From assembly GCF_004769555.1 (NCBI RefSeq), contig NZ_RQFY01000001.1, positions 248,001-312,000 on the forward strand: 64,000 bases of DNA. The letters are read 5' to 3'. Below the pieces are notes generated by a model. That model was not told the DNA's origin, made no database searches, and worked only from the letters and a program-made list of their open reading frames with translations. Source of the stretch: Leptospira koniambonensis. GTDB taxonomy: Bacteria > Spirochaetota > Leptospiria > Leptospirales > Leptospiraceae. Made by a program: the position numbers and the translations under genes. Positions 18,744 to 27,621 of the stretch are shown here, piece after piece (positions within the stretch are counted from its first letter, which is position 1; each line of letters opens with the position of its first letter).

Positions 18744-19643
18744 TTAGTTCCCGTAATCTTTTCGGAGATTAGAAGGGCGTTCTATCAATTTTTTCCCCAT
18801 TTCGTAGACCTTTGCTTCTTTTAGAAAAGTGGAATATGCAGAAGAGATTGCGATCGTAAATCCAGGAAATCCGTCCAGAAACCCAAGTTTGAAAACATAG
18901 ATCTCTACAAATTTTCCAAAAGGTTTTATGATTGTACGGGCCAGGGAAAAGTTTTTATTCTTCTTCCAACGAGTCCAGGAAACAATAGAAGAGAATTTAT
19001 TGATGGTATCTACTTGTTGTGCAAGATCAGCAAAACTATAATGAAGGATATCTCCTTTTATCTTTTTGCCCTTTCCCTCTACAACAAGATAGTCATGAGG
19101 ATTTTCTCCAGTCCATTTAGACTTGGATTTTCGGATGATTCGATATTTTGTCTGAGGATACCAACCTGAGAAGCGGATAAATCTTCCCATATGGAATGTA
19201 AGTCTGGAAACTTTGAGCCCATTCAAGGAAGGATCTTCTGGGCTTTCTAAAAATGTGCGGAGAGAATCAATGAGTTCCTCACTCAGTCGTTCATCTGCAT
19301 CCAAAGAAAGGATCCATTCGTTCTTACAGAGAGAGATTGCGTCATTCTTCTGTTCTACATGTCCCTTAAAATTCTGGGAAGAAAAACGAACCTCTGGAAA
19401 GGACTCGCTGATCTCTTTGGTTTTGTCTGTACTATTTGAATCTAAAACAATAATCTCGTCTGCAATATCTCTGCAAGATTTGATACAGTCCCCGATATTC
19501 GCTTCTTCATTATAAGTGATGATCGCAACTGAAAGTTTCTTTAGAAATCTTTCCCGGACCTCATTTCTGCTCAAGGGTGCCTTGGCTTTAGATTTCTTTT
19601 TTTTAGGGGAAGAAGGTTCCTTGGTTTTAACGGATTCTGCCAT
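18744..19643 (-). CDS. Family 2 glycosyltransferase (WaaE/KdtX-like)
   Basis: A 299-residue GT-A enzyme. SVAIITYNEEANIGDCI near residue 37 begins the nucleotide-binding fold, IIVLDSNSTDKT is the next strand and LSLDADERLS carries the metal-binding DAD. The pattern and length match the WaaE/KdtX group that adds glucose to LPS core heptose. It has no membrane span but a basic N-terminus (SPKKKKSKAK) suited to membrane contact. It is the first gene of the minus-strand envelope operon; the exact sugar is not determinable here. Confidence 0.88.
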   Translation of the reverse strand: MAESVKTKEPSSPKKKKSKAKAPLSRNEVRERFLKKLSVAIITYNEEANIGDCIKSCRDIADEIIVLDSNSTDKTKEISESFPEVRFSSQNFKGHVEQKNDAISLCKNEWILSLDADERLSEELIDSLRTFLESPEDPSLNGLKVSRLTFHMGRFIRFSGWYPQTKYRIIRKSKSKWTGENPHDYLVVEGKGKKIKGDILHYSFADLAQQVDTINKFSSIVSWTRWKKNKNFSLARTIIKPFGKFVEIYVFKLGFLDGFPGFTIAISSAYSTFLKEAKVYEMGKKLIERPSNLRKDYGN

Positions 19644-19752
19644 ATATTTGAATATCGCAAAGGAGCGAATGAATTCCTAAAATAGTAGGATTTCCTTCTT
19701 TGTCAGCGGTTTTTTCTGGAAATCTGAGAGGAAAAGGAAAGTCTGGGGACCG

Positions 19753-21723
19753 GTGAAACCTAGCTTCTTTTCTCAAATTTCAGAGACCTCTGGAAAGATC
19801 TCATTTTATTCCTTATTATTATTTTTAGTAGCATTTCCACTTTCTGTTTCCGCCTCGCAAGTATTGGCAGGCCTAAGCATTTTCTGTTTTATATTCTCTC
19901 CTAAGGAGAATTTTCAGAAGTCTAAAACTTACCTTATACCCTGGGGATTCATTTTAGGAGCCTATGTCCTAGTATTTATTTCGTCTCTCTATCACTTCGA
20001 AGAATATTCCAATTTCTGGAAAACATTTACAAGACAATCAGAAGCCGGAGATTTCTGGCTTTCGATCCTATTTCCAATTGCTGCAGTCCATTCTTCAGAA
20101 GAAAAAAATAGAAGTCTGATCTATAAATATCTTTGGATCTCATTCTTACTCGTTTTGATTTCTGGGATAGCATCCGTTTTCAGCGAGTACAGACTAGGCA
20201 AATTTATATCCAATGGTTTTACTCCAGCGCCGGGAGACAGGAGACAACATCCTGCTGGCCCACTTTTCGGTTTGGAAACGTATCTTCCGATCGGACTAAT
20301 GAACACTCATTTGACCTATGGTGGATTAATTTCTTTTTATATTCCAGGACTTGCTCTTCTTCTTTTCCAAAAGATAAGGAAGAAGGATCTAAAATATACA
20401 TTAGGATTCAGCGCTCTTCTCCTATTATCGCTTTGGGTATTTTTACTCAACCAAAGCAAATCTGCATGGCTTGGAGTTCTTGCAGTCACCGTTTATTTTA
20501 TTCTAAGTAAATGGAAAAATTTCTCAGGTAAATTCCCAAGGATCACATTTACAAGAGTTTCAGTTGTGATTGTCCTTTTGATCACTCTTGGTGGAACCGT
20601 TCGATTCTTTTACCAAAAAAATTGGTTATTACAAAGAACTCTTGCGCAACTTACGGAGATCCAAACTCCTGAAAACCAAAGATATTGGATCTATAAACTT
20701 AGTCTTCCATTACTCGCGGAAAATCCAATTTTGGGAACTGGTGGAGGAAGATTTAAGGAAACTAGTTCAGAAATTTCTAAATCATTTATAGAAAAGAATG
20801 AACAACTTTGGTATGAGTTATACATCACTCCAAATAAACATGCTCATAATGATATTTTAGAATTTGCAATTGTGGGCGGATGGCTTTCCGGAATTCTATG
20901 GATCGGGTTCTTTTATTTTTTGTTTAGAAAGATCGCTGGTTCTAGCTTAGAAGAAGGAAATTTTCCTTTGGTTGGTATCGGGTTTATCTGGGTAGCTGGA
21001 TTTTTCCAATGTTATCTTTTAGATGATGAGGTTGCGCTTCCCTTCTTTGCTTTGGCAGGACTTTTATGGGGCAGGGAGAAGGAAACGTCTCCTAAATTCT
21101 CTACTGCTTCTACGATCTTCTTAAGTATTACCTTACTATTAAATATTTCTTTCTGGATTTGGAGGCTTTCGATTCCTGCAGAACTTGCCTATGGAAGGCA
21201 GGTATTTGCTTCTTCTTCTACTCTTGCTAAAAAGTTAGAAAGACGTATCTTGCCTTTTAGAAATCAAAGCGAAGAAAGAGAAAAAAGAATTTCTGAAACT
21301 ATTTCAGTTTCTGGCTTAGAAGGAAGTTCAGAATTTTCTTTAGAAGGTTGTCTCACTCATAGATATCCAAATCCTTCAAAACTTAGGGAAGAAGATTATT
21401 CATTAGGGATCTATATTTCCCCTATTTTAGAAAATCCACCGACTAAGATTACCATTACAGTATTTTCAGAAGAATCTTTTGATGAAGACAAACTTTATTG
21501 GTCTCATAGAAAATATGATTTAGGAACTAAGGATTTAGATCTGAAACCCGGTTGGAATTCCTTCGTTTGGAAGGAGACCATAGGACTTTCTAAAATTACG
21601 ATTTTTCCAGATATCGTATTTTTCAGGAGTTTTAAGATCCGATTTGGGGGTTTTAATCCAGAGAAGCAGATGGATCTGCCAGTCCTAGACTTGGGAGATC
21701 TCTGCGATTTTAAATTGAACTAA
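19753..21723 (+). CDS. O-antigen ligase/polymerase-like membrane protein
   Basis: A 656-residue protein starting at GTG, with no nearby in-frame ATG. Roughly ten to twelve hydrophobic segments fill residues 15-480. A Wzy_C-type region contains LLNQSKSAWLGVLAV near 230, and a large loop carries HAHNDILEFAIVGGWLSG near 370, the conserved H..ND/E motif of WaaL and Wzy proteins. An unusual soluble C-terminal part of about 170 residues (from about 490) looks beta-rich. It could ligate O-antigen to lipid A-core or polymerise it. It diverges from the LPS-core operon. Confidence 0.8.
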   Translation: MKPSFFSQISETSGKISFYSLLLFLVAFPLSVSASQVLAGLSIFCFIFSPKENFQKSKTYLIPWGFILGAYVLVFISSLYHFEEYSNFWKTFTRQSEAGDFWLSILFPIAAVHSSEEKNRSLIYKYLWISFLLVLISGIASVFSEYRLGKFISNGFTPAPGDRRQHPAGPLFGLETYLPIGLMNTHLTYGGLISFYIPGLALLLFQKIRKKDLKYTLGFSALLLLSLWVFLLNQSKSAWLGVLAVTVYFILSKWKNFSGKFPRITFTRVSVVIVLLITLGGTVRFFYQKNWLLQRTLAQLTEIQTPENQRYWIYKLSLPLLAENPILGTGGGRFKETSSEISKSFIEKNEQLWYELYITPNKHAHNDILEFAIVGGWLSGILWIGFFYFLFRKIAGSSLEEGNFPLVGIGFIWVAGFFQCYLLDDEVALPFFALAGLLWGREKETSPKFSTASTIFLSITLLLNISFWIWRLSIPAELAYGRQVFASSSTLAKKLERRILPFRNQSEEREKRISETISVSGLEGSSEFSLEGCLTHRYPNPSKLREEDYSLGIYISPILENPPTKITITVFSEESFDEDKLYWSHRKYDLGTKDLDLKPGWNSFVWKETIGLSKITIFPDIVFFRSFKIRFGGFNPEKQMDLPVLDLGDLCDFKLN

Positions 21724-21725
21724 GT

Positions 21726-21812
<87 letters not shown>

Positions 21813-21829
21813 GTTTGAGAGACTCTGCC

Positions 21830-21901
<72 letters not shown>

Positions 21902-21959
21902 ATATGAGGTATGATTTTGTGTGTGGGCAAGGTGTCAATAGAAAAGTGGAGGAAAGACT

Positions 21960-22412
21960 TTGAGGATCTATTTCTATCGAATCGACTCGAATGCTAGACT
22001 TTTCCACGAGGATTCCGAGCTGACGGATAAAAAGTTTTTAGACTTCTTTTTTACTCATCTAGAAAAAAACCATACCGGAAAATATCCTGAATGCGCCTAT
22101 ATCTCTCCCTGCGGAAAAGAAATGAATTTTGTGCAAACGGAACATTACCCAGTTCTGTTTAAACATAGAATTGGAGATAAACTCTATTACGGAGGAGAAA
22201 AAGGGATCTTATTCCAGCCTGAAAATTTGAAATTTGATACTTTTGGAAATTTACTCCACCCTTTTCAAAAAGAGATCTGGGGAAGAGTTTCTACAGAAAT
22301 CCTTTTAGATCCGGAACTGGAATGGAAAGAAAATCCAGAAAATTGGGATCTGATCTGGAACGGAAAAAATTTTCTCATCCCAAAATTCGACCCAACTGAT
22401 CTTTCGAATTAG
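21960..22412 (+). CDS. UPF0598/DUF4505 family protein
   Basis: A 150-residue protein starting at TTG, eight bases after GGAGG. YFYRIDSNARLFHED, the central YISPCGKEMNFVQTEHYPVL, LYYGGEKGILFQPENL and GNLLHPFQKE match the UPF0598 family, whose vertebrate member is the mitochondrial protein C8orf82. I recognise the family by eye; no biochemical function is established for it to my knowledge. No signal peptide or membrane span. It is alone between the tRNA genes and the convergent guaA. Confidence 0.75.
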   Translation: MRIYFYRIDSNARLFHEDSELTDKKFLDFFFTHLEKNHTGKYPECAYISPCGKEMNFVQTEHYPVLFKHRIGDKLYYGGEKGILFQPENLKFDTFGNLLHPFQKEIWGRVSTEILLDPELEWKENPENWDLIWNGKNFLIPKFDPTDLSN

Positions 22413-22456
22413 ATTCAGGTCCGTTCTTTCAGATTAAGCCCGGACTATAGTAGAAT

Positions 22457-24268
22457 TTATTCCCACTCGATTGTGCCAGGTGGTTTGTTTGTAAGATCGA
22501 AAAACAAATACTCTATCCCGGGAACTTTCAGAACTTCTGAAACTAGTTCATCCAGAACATCTTTTTCCAATCGGAAGAAACTCGCAGTCATCGCTTCTTG
22601 AGAATCCACAGGTCTAAGAACGATACTTCTTTTTCCGGATTCGGAGCCCAAAGGAAGAAGTACTACAGGCATTTGCCAGATCTGATCATAGATCTTTCTT
22701 TTTTGAAGGACCTTTTCCACCGCTGCGTCAGCATCTCTCAAAATATCAGAATCTTTTTTGTCCAAGTCGATTGGCTGGAATTTGAAGTTTGCTTTTGCAA
22801 AGGCCTCAGACTTTCCTAAAAATAGAACCACTCGATTGACTGAAGAAATTTGATTTGTGATCGCTGTGGAAATTTTATCCAACTCGTCCCAGGTTTTATC
22901 TCCTGAAATCGCTGCACAATATGCGTAAGACCTCTGGTCCCCTTTAACACCGACAGAGGCAACAGGAAGAAGTTTTGCTCGTAGCGAAGAATCAGAAGCA
23001 ACAAATTCATCTAATGATTTTTGAACAGATCCTGCGACTGGTTTTTCTTGTGCGATCATTCGAACCACAAGTCCTGGTCCAGGGAAAGGATGTCTTCCGG
23101 TCCATTCCTTAGGAAGCCCTAGGTAATTTCCAAGTTCTCTGACCTCGTCTTTGTAAAGGTCCTTGATCGGTTCTACTACCTTCCCTTCTTCCATTAATTT
23201 TTGGATGGCTTCTACTCTATTATGGTGGGTCTTGATCGTATGAGAATGTTTTGTTCCGCCACTTTCTATTGTGTCCGGATAGATGGTCCCTTGTCCGAGT
23301 AACCATTCGTCTGCATTCAATCCTAAACTTTTAGCACAATCTGCCTGTGCTTGTAAGAATAGATTTCCTACAATTTTACGTTTTTCTTCCGGATCTTTTT
23401 TACCTTTTAGAGCAGAATAAAAAAGTTCGGAAGAATCATGCACATGCAACTGGATCCCTTGGGGAGAAAGTTTTTCCTGAAGACTTGAAACCTCGTCCTT
23501 TCTCATAAATCCAGTATCTATTAGAACACCCTTAACTCTGTCTTTTCCTAAAGCCCTGGAAAGAAGAAGATACGAAACTGTCGAATCCACTCCTCCGGAT
23601 ACGAGTAAGAAAATCTTTTTGTCTGCAGGAACGATTGTATGTAATTCTTTTTCTTTTAGATCTAGGAATTGTTTTAGATCCCAGGTACCTTCTGCTCCAG
23701 AAATTTTTACAAAGTTTTCTAAAAGAACAGAACCTTTTTCTGTATGAGTTACTTCAGGATGAAGTTGTATCCCGAACCATTTTTGGGTTGGATTTTCGAC
23801 TACTGCATATTCGCAGTCCTGGCTGGATGCTGTGCGAGTAAAACCTGCCGGCAAACGAGTCACCTCGTCCCCATGGCTCATCCATACAACTTCCCCACCA
23901 GCAAAACCTTTGAGTAATTGTGTTTTAGGAGTATCAATAAAATCTAAAGCGGCTCTTCCGTATTCCGCGGTGCCTGCTTTTTTAACTTCTCCGCCTAGAA
24001 GTTTCATCATGAGTTGGTGGCCGTAACAAATCCCTAAGACTGGAATTCCTAGTTTTAACACTTCGACCGGTAGAGAAGGAGAATCTGGTTCGTATACGCT
24101 CTCAGGTCCGCCGGAAAGAATGATGCCTGAAAGTTTGGAATATGTTTCAATAGGTTCGTCGTTACCTAAAATTTCGGAATAAGCCCCCAAACGACGAATT
24201 CTGGACGCGATCAAATGGGCATACTGCCCTCCAAAATCCACGATCCCAATTACATTTTGGTGCTTCAT
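22457..24268 (-). CDS. guaA: GMP synthase (glutamine-hydrolysing), long eukaryote-like form
   Basis: A 603-residue protein. The glutaminase domain has GICYGHQLMMKLLGG with the nucleophilic cysteine near residue 83 and IQLHPEVTHT. The ATP pyrophosphatase domain has the PP-loop LLVSGGVDSTVSYLLL near 220. The C-terminus ends TNKPPGTIEWE. The dimerisation part is about 75 residues longer than E. coli GuaA; its LLPVASVGVKGDQRSYAY and later QMPVVLLPL segments resemble the eukaryotic enzyme. It converts XMP to GMP. It is divergent from queF. Confidence 0.96.
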   Translation of the reverse strand: MKHQNVIGIVDFGGQYAHLIASRIRRLGAYSEILGNDEPIETYSKLSGIILSGGPESVYEPDSPSLPVEVLKLGIPVLGICYGHQLMMKLLGGEVKKAGTAEYGRAALDFIDTPKTQLLKGFAGGEVVWMSHGDEVTRLPAGFTRTASSQDCEYAVVENPTQKWFGIQLHPEVTHTEKGSVLLENFVKISGAEGTWDLKQFLDLKEKELHTIVPADKKIFLLVSGGVDSTVSYLLLSRALGKDRVKGVLIDTGFMRKDEVSSLQEKLSPQGIQLHVHDSSELFYSALKGKKDPEEKRKIVGNLFLQAQADCAKSLGLNADEWLLGQGTIYPDTIESGGTKHSHTIKTHHNRVEAIQKLMEEGKVVEPIKDLYKDEVRELGNYLGLPKEWTGRHPFPGPGLVVRMIAQEKPVAGSVQKSLDEFVASDSSLRAKLLPVASVGVKGDQRSYAYCAAISGDKTWDELDKISTAITNQISSVNRVVLFLGKSEAFAKANFKFQPIDLDKKDSDILRDADAAVEKVLQKRKIYDQIWQMPVVLLPLGSESGKRSIVLRPVDSQEAMTASFFRLEKDVLDELVSEVLKVPGIEYLFFDLTNKPPGTIEWE

Positions 24269-24357
24269 TCCAAGGTATCCTTAACGTTTCCTTTATGTGA
24301 GTTGTAAAAAGATTCCCAGAGACAAAGTCCGGAAAACTCTGGTTTAAAGAGGGAATC

Positions 24358-24771
24358 ATGAGCCATCAACAAGAGTCGATAGGAATTTCCGCTTATGAGG
24401 GAAGACAGGACCATATCCCTAGTCTGAAACTTCCCGAGATAGAATCTTTCGCCAATGTGTACGAAGGTAAGGATTACACAATCGATTTTACCATTCCAGA
24501 ATTCACTGCGGTTTGCCCTAAGACCGGACTGCCTGATTTTGGAGTGATAGAGATCAGCTATATACCAAAGGCAAAATGTATAGAGTTAAAATCTCTGAAA
24601 GAGTATATTCTCGCCTACAGAAATCTTGGAATTTTTCATGAGAATGTTGTGAATCATATCTTAGAAGATCTGATCCAGTCTGTAGACCCAAAATACATCA
24701 AAGTCAAGGGTGATTATAACCTAAGAGGTGGGATTAAAACAATCGTCACAAGAGAGTACACAAGCAAATGA
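24358..24771 (+). CDS. queF: NADPH-dependent 7-cyano-7-deazaguanine reductase (unimodular QueF)
   Basis: A 137-residue T-fold enzyme. The nucleophile is Cys53 in FTAVCPKTGLPDFG, with Asp60 seven residues later. ELKSLKEYILAYRN (77-90) is the QueF NADPH motif in type I form, and FHENVVNHILEDL follows. It reduces preQ0 to preQ1 for queuosine in tRNA. Its stop overlaps the SemiSWEET start as ATGA. Confidence 0.95.
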   Translation: MSHQQESIGISAYEGRQDHIPSLKLPEIESFANVYEGKDYTIDFTIPEFTAVCPKTGLPDFGVIEISYIPKAKCIELKSLKEYILAYRNLGIFHENVVNHILEDLIQSVDPKYIKVKGDYNLRGGIKTIVTREYTSK

Positions 24772-25034
24772 TAGATCCGATCTCTTTACTTGGATTCATC
24801 GCTTGTACTCTGACTACTCTGGCATTTCTTCCCCAGCTTATTAAAGTGATCCTGGAAAAAAGGACCAGGGATATTTCCAGGAATATGTATCTGGTTTTAT
24901 CAGTGGGAGTGTTTTTCTGGCTTTGTTACGGGATCTTAAAGAATGATTTTCCGATCATTCTTGCAAACGGATTTACCTTACTATTTACCACCACCATTCT
25001 CTGGTACAAACTTCGTTCCAAAGAAGAAGAATAA
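24768..25034 (+). CDS. SemiSWEET sugar transporter (MtN3/PQ-loop)
   Basis: An 88-residue protein with three membrane helices (about 5-27, 40-58, 63-81). The proline-glutamine pair is at residues 22-23 (AFLPQLIKV), and Trp51 and Asn67 fall where the sugar pocket lies in the family. The L. biflexa SemiSWEET, crystallised as a dimer, looks very similar. It should move small sugars by facilitated diffusion as a homodimer. It overlaps queF by four bases and ends in a strong terminator. Confidence 0.93.
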   Translation: MIDPISLLGFIACTLTTLAFLPQLIKVILEKRTRDISRNMYLVLSVGVFFWLCYGILKNDFPIILANGFTLLFTTTILWYKLRSKEEE

Positions 25035-25074
25035 AAAAAGCCGCTTCCTTACGGAAACGGCCCTTTGTTTTTTT
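25035..25074. terminator. Bidirectional intrinsic terminator between SemiSWEET and FecR genes
   Basis: The stem GCCGCTTCC/GGAAACGGC at 25040-25061 has loop TTAC and one mismatch. It is flanked by an A-run on the left and a T-run on the right, so it can end transcription from both converging genes. Confidence 0.88.
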
Positions 25075-25090
25075 AGAGTGGAAAACTAAC

Positions 25091-26020
25091 TTATTTAGGA
25101 GCTGCCTGGTCTTTTAAAGACTTACGCTGATTTTCCAATTCCTTCTTGGCATCGTCCATAGAAGATTTTACTTTTTCTTTCTCTTCTTTGCCCTGCTTTT
25201 GGATGGCTTCTTTTTCTTCTTTTCCAGCGCTCTTAGCTTCTTCTAAAAGTTTACGATTTTCTTCTTTTGCACCTTCAATCAGTTCTCTATTTCTTTGTTT
25301 TTGCTCTTCTAATCCTTGGAGGATACGAGCCTTATTCTCTTGGAAATCTTTTAGGATTTCTTGGATACGAGCTCTTTGTTCTTCCGTAATGGATTGGATA
25401 GTAGCAGAATCATCCTTTAACTCTTGGGCTTCATCCTCAGTTAAAGGTTGTTCTTTGAATGTATCTCCATTAGAGCTAACATTCTCTCCTGCGTCCGCGA
25501 TAGTTTGGCTTTCAGGATTATCTGCGTCTGCAACTTCGACCGATCCGTCGGAAACTCTGGTGCTTGTGCCTTTACCAGACTCTTCTACTATGAATTCAGT
25601 TCCTCTAACAGAAGCTACGACTGTAGGAGTAGAAACGGTGAACTTGGAAGTTTTGGTAAGTTTACCCGATACCTTGGTGAAAATTTTTCCTTTGATCAAA
25701 CCCATATCTGCGTAGGTTTCCCCGTTTGCAGAATCGATAAAAATTTTCTTTAGAGTTAGGCTTGTGTTTTCTTTGATCCTTACAAGAACTCCTTCAGTCA
25801 ATTGAAGGTCTGCATAAGAATCCTTTCCGGTTTCTATCTTATCTTCCGGCAAAAGGAAAGTATCTATTGCTACTGCTTTTTCTTTCCCAGCGTTATCGAA
25901 AATTTTTACTGTTCCCTTGGTGAATGTGATCACTCCACCTTGGAGATCTTCTTTGGCTTTCTTACAATCTACAAATACAATGCTCAGGGCCAGAAAGAAG
26001 GTTATGGCAATCCGTTTCAT
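25091..26020 (-). CDS. FecR-domain lipoprotein with C-terminal coiled coil
   Basis: A 309-residue exported protein. The N-terminus ends its hydrophobic stretch in FVDCKKAKED, a loose leptospiral lipobox. A FecR domain covers about 35-160, with VASVRGTEFIVEESG and STRVSDGSVEVAD as its hallmark. Residues from about 180 are highly charged and helical (repeated KEENRK/EEAKSAGKEE), a long coiled coil. FecR domains in spirochaetes are often stand-alone rather than anti-sigma regulators, and no TonB receptor or sigma gene is adjacent. A surface or structural role is possible. Confidence 0.8.
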   Translation of the reverse strand: MKRIAITFFLALSIVFVDCKKAKEDLQGGVITFTKGTVKIFDNAGKEKAVAIDTFLLPEDKIETGKDSYADLQLTEGVLVRIKENTSLTLKKIFIDSANGETYADMGLIKGKIFTKVSGKLTKTSKFTVSTPTVVASVRGTEFIVEESGKGTSTRVSDGSVEVADADNPESQTIADAGENVSSNGDTFKEQPLTEDEAQELKDDSATIQSITEEQRARIQEILKDFQENKARILQGLEEQKQRNRELIEGAKEENRKLLEEAKSAGKEEKEAIQKQGKEEKEKVKSSMDDAKKELENQRKSLKDQAAPK

Positions 26021-26273
26021 TTAGTTCTGATTCTCCCTTGAAATAGGTTTAGGAAGAATATCGATGAAAGAAATTTCCGTCCACATTTTTACTCAGACCT
26101 TTTGAATTATTCGGGAAGGATCTTGTCTAATTTGTAGAAGGCCTCAAATCCCATTGAGACTGGCAATCAGCGGCGGAATCTGAAAGGAAAAGGTATTGCG
26201 CCATAGCCCCAGTCTAGAAATTGTAGCCCTAGACCGCCAACAACGAACTAAAAAGTTCCAAAGGAGTGACAGA

Positions 26274-26492
26274 ATGAGCAAAATAGCCTACGTAGATAAG
26301 GACAACTGTACTTCTTGCAACCAGTGTGCAGACAATCTACCTAAGTACTTTCAAATGGACGATAACGATACTTCCGAGACTCATATCGGAGGAGAGAATG
26401 TTAACCAAGCTCAGATCCCTGAGGAAGATTGGAAAACTGTTCAGAAAGAAATGGATGAATGTCCCGGTGAATGTATTCACTGGAGAAAGTAA
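26274..26492 (+). CDS. Single-cluster ferredoxin
   Basis: A 72-residue protein when started at the ATG preceded by AAGGAG; a longer reading frame from 26196 lacks a ribosome site and family match. Cysteines are spaced as NCTSCNQCADN, with the fourth in ECPGECIHW. This fits one [4Fe-4S] cluster of the D. africanus/Bacillus type. The middle is acidic. It is a cytoplasmic electron carrier with unknown partner. A small GAACT/AGTTC hairpin (26245-26258) lies right before its ribosome site. Confidence 0.88.
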   Translation: MSKIAYVDKDNCTSCNQCADNLPKYFQMDDNDTSETHIGGENVNQAQIPEEDWKTVQKEMDECPGECIHWRK

Positions 26493-26524
26493 TCGTTTTC
26501 CGATTTCTATATTCTATAAAAAAG

Positions 26525-26554
26525 AAAAAGCGGGAATCTTTTCCCGCTTTTTTT
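26525..26554. terminator. Bidirectional intrinsic terminator between ferredoxin and fliM
   Basis: The stem AGCGGGA/TCCCGCT at 26529-26548 is bordered by A-rich and T-rich tracts and lies between convergent genes. Confidence 0.9.
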
Positions 26555-26595
26555 GTGTCTTGATATGGATCAAAAGTTTCTGTAGAGAAGATAGG

Positions 26596-27621
26596 TCAAT
26601 ATTCTTGTTCTGATCTAGTAGAACCAAGTAATTCGTCTGGAATATCTTCTACTCTATCTCCTATCTGGATAGCGAGTCTGTTCCCAACTCTTCCTGGGAG
26701 ACATTTGAATTTCTTACGTTCCCCTACTTTTACAAGCATATCCGATCTGGTAGTGGTGTTTTCTAATTTAACAACATCACCTACAGTTAGATTCATAAAA
26801 TCCAAAATAGAAATATCTACTGAACCGACTTCAGCGATCACAGGAATTTGCACCTGATCCAAACGTTCTTGGATGATTGCTCTGTTCTCGTCCAACTCAC
26901 CCTTCCGGATAGATGAATACCAGTATTGTGCGGAGAGTTTATTAATGATAGGCTCGATCGTGATATATGGAATACAAAGGTTGGTTAGACCTTCTACCTC
27001 ACCGATCTTAGTCTCTAAGTTGATCAAAACCACCATGTCATTCGGAGGTACAACCTGAGCGAACTGAGGGTTTGTTTCGATATTACCAAGACGAGGTCTT
27101 AGGTCGATTACAGTCGACCAAGCCTCTCTCATGTTTCCTAAGATACGAACGATAATTCCTTCCATTACGCTCATCTCGATCTCGGAAAGTTCTCTGGAGA
27201 TTTTTGCAGTCTCTCCCTTACCACCAAATAGACGGTCAATGATCGTAAATGAAATAGAAGGATCTATTTCTAAAATTGCGGAACCCCTAAGCGGGTCCAT
27301 GTTAATTACAGCAAGTGTGGTCGGGTTCGGAATAGAACGAATAAATTCTTCGTAAGTTAACTGATCCACAGCAGCAACGTGAACGTGAACTAAAGCTCGG
27401 AGCTGAGCAGAAAGTCCAGTAGTTGCCAAACGAGCAAATGTCTCGTGCATCATTTGAAGAGTACGGATCTGGTCTTTAGAAAATTTATCGGGACGTTTGA
27501 AGTCATAAATTTTGACCTTCTTTTGTTCCCCTACGGAAGAATATTCATCTTCCGCTACTTCTCCGCTGGAGATCGCGTTTAATAATGCATCTATCTCGTC
27601 TTGGGATAAAATTTCGGTCAT
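26596..27621 (-). CDS. fliM: Flagellar motor switch protein FliM
   Basis: A 341-residue protein. ILSQDEIDALLNAI at residues 4-17 is the CheY-P docking motif. The middle domain includes TFARLATTGLSAQLRALV and IIDRLFGGKGE, and the C-terminal SpoA domain ends in the FLPGRVGNRLAIQIG-like segment (CLPGRVGNRLAIQIGD). It forms the C-ring that binds CheY-P and sets rotation. It overlaps the upstream exported-protein gene by four bases and converges on the ferredoxin. Confidence 0.97.
   Translation of the reverse strand: MTEILSQDEIDALLNAISSGEVAEDEYSSVGEQKKVKIYDFKRPDKFSKDQIRTLQMMHETFARLATTGLSAQLRALVHVHVAAVDQLTYEEFIRSIPNPTTLAVINMDPLRGSAILEIDPSISFTIIDRLFGGKGETAKISRELSEIEMSVMEGIIVRILGNMREAWSTVIDLRPRLGNIETNPQFAQVVPPNDMVVLINLETKIGEVEGLTNLCIPYITIEPIINKLSAQYWYSSIRKGELDENRAIIQERLDQVQIPVIAEVGSVDISILDFMNLTVGDVVKLENTTTRSDMLVKVGERKKFKCLPGRVGNRLAIQIGDRVEDIPDELLGSTRSEQEY

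Noticed and set aside
25146..25715. Open frame of 189 codons on the plus strand
   Set aside because: Antisense to the FecR coiled-coil gene; serine-rich low-complexity translation is the mirror of the charged repeats.
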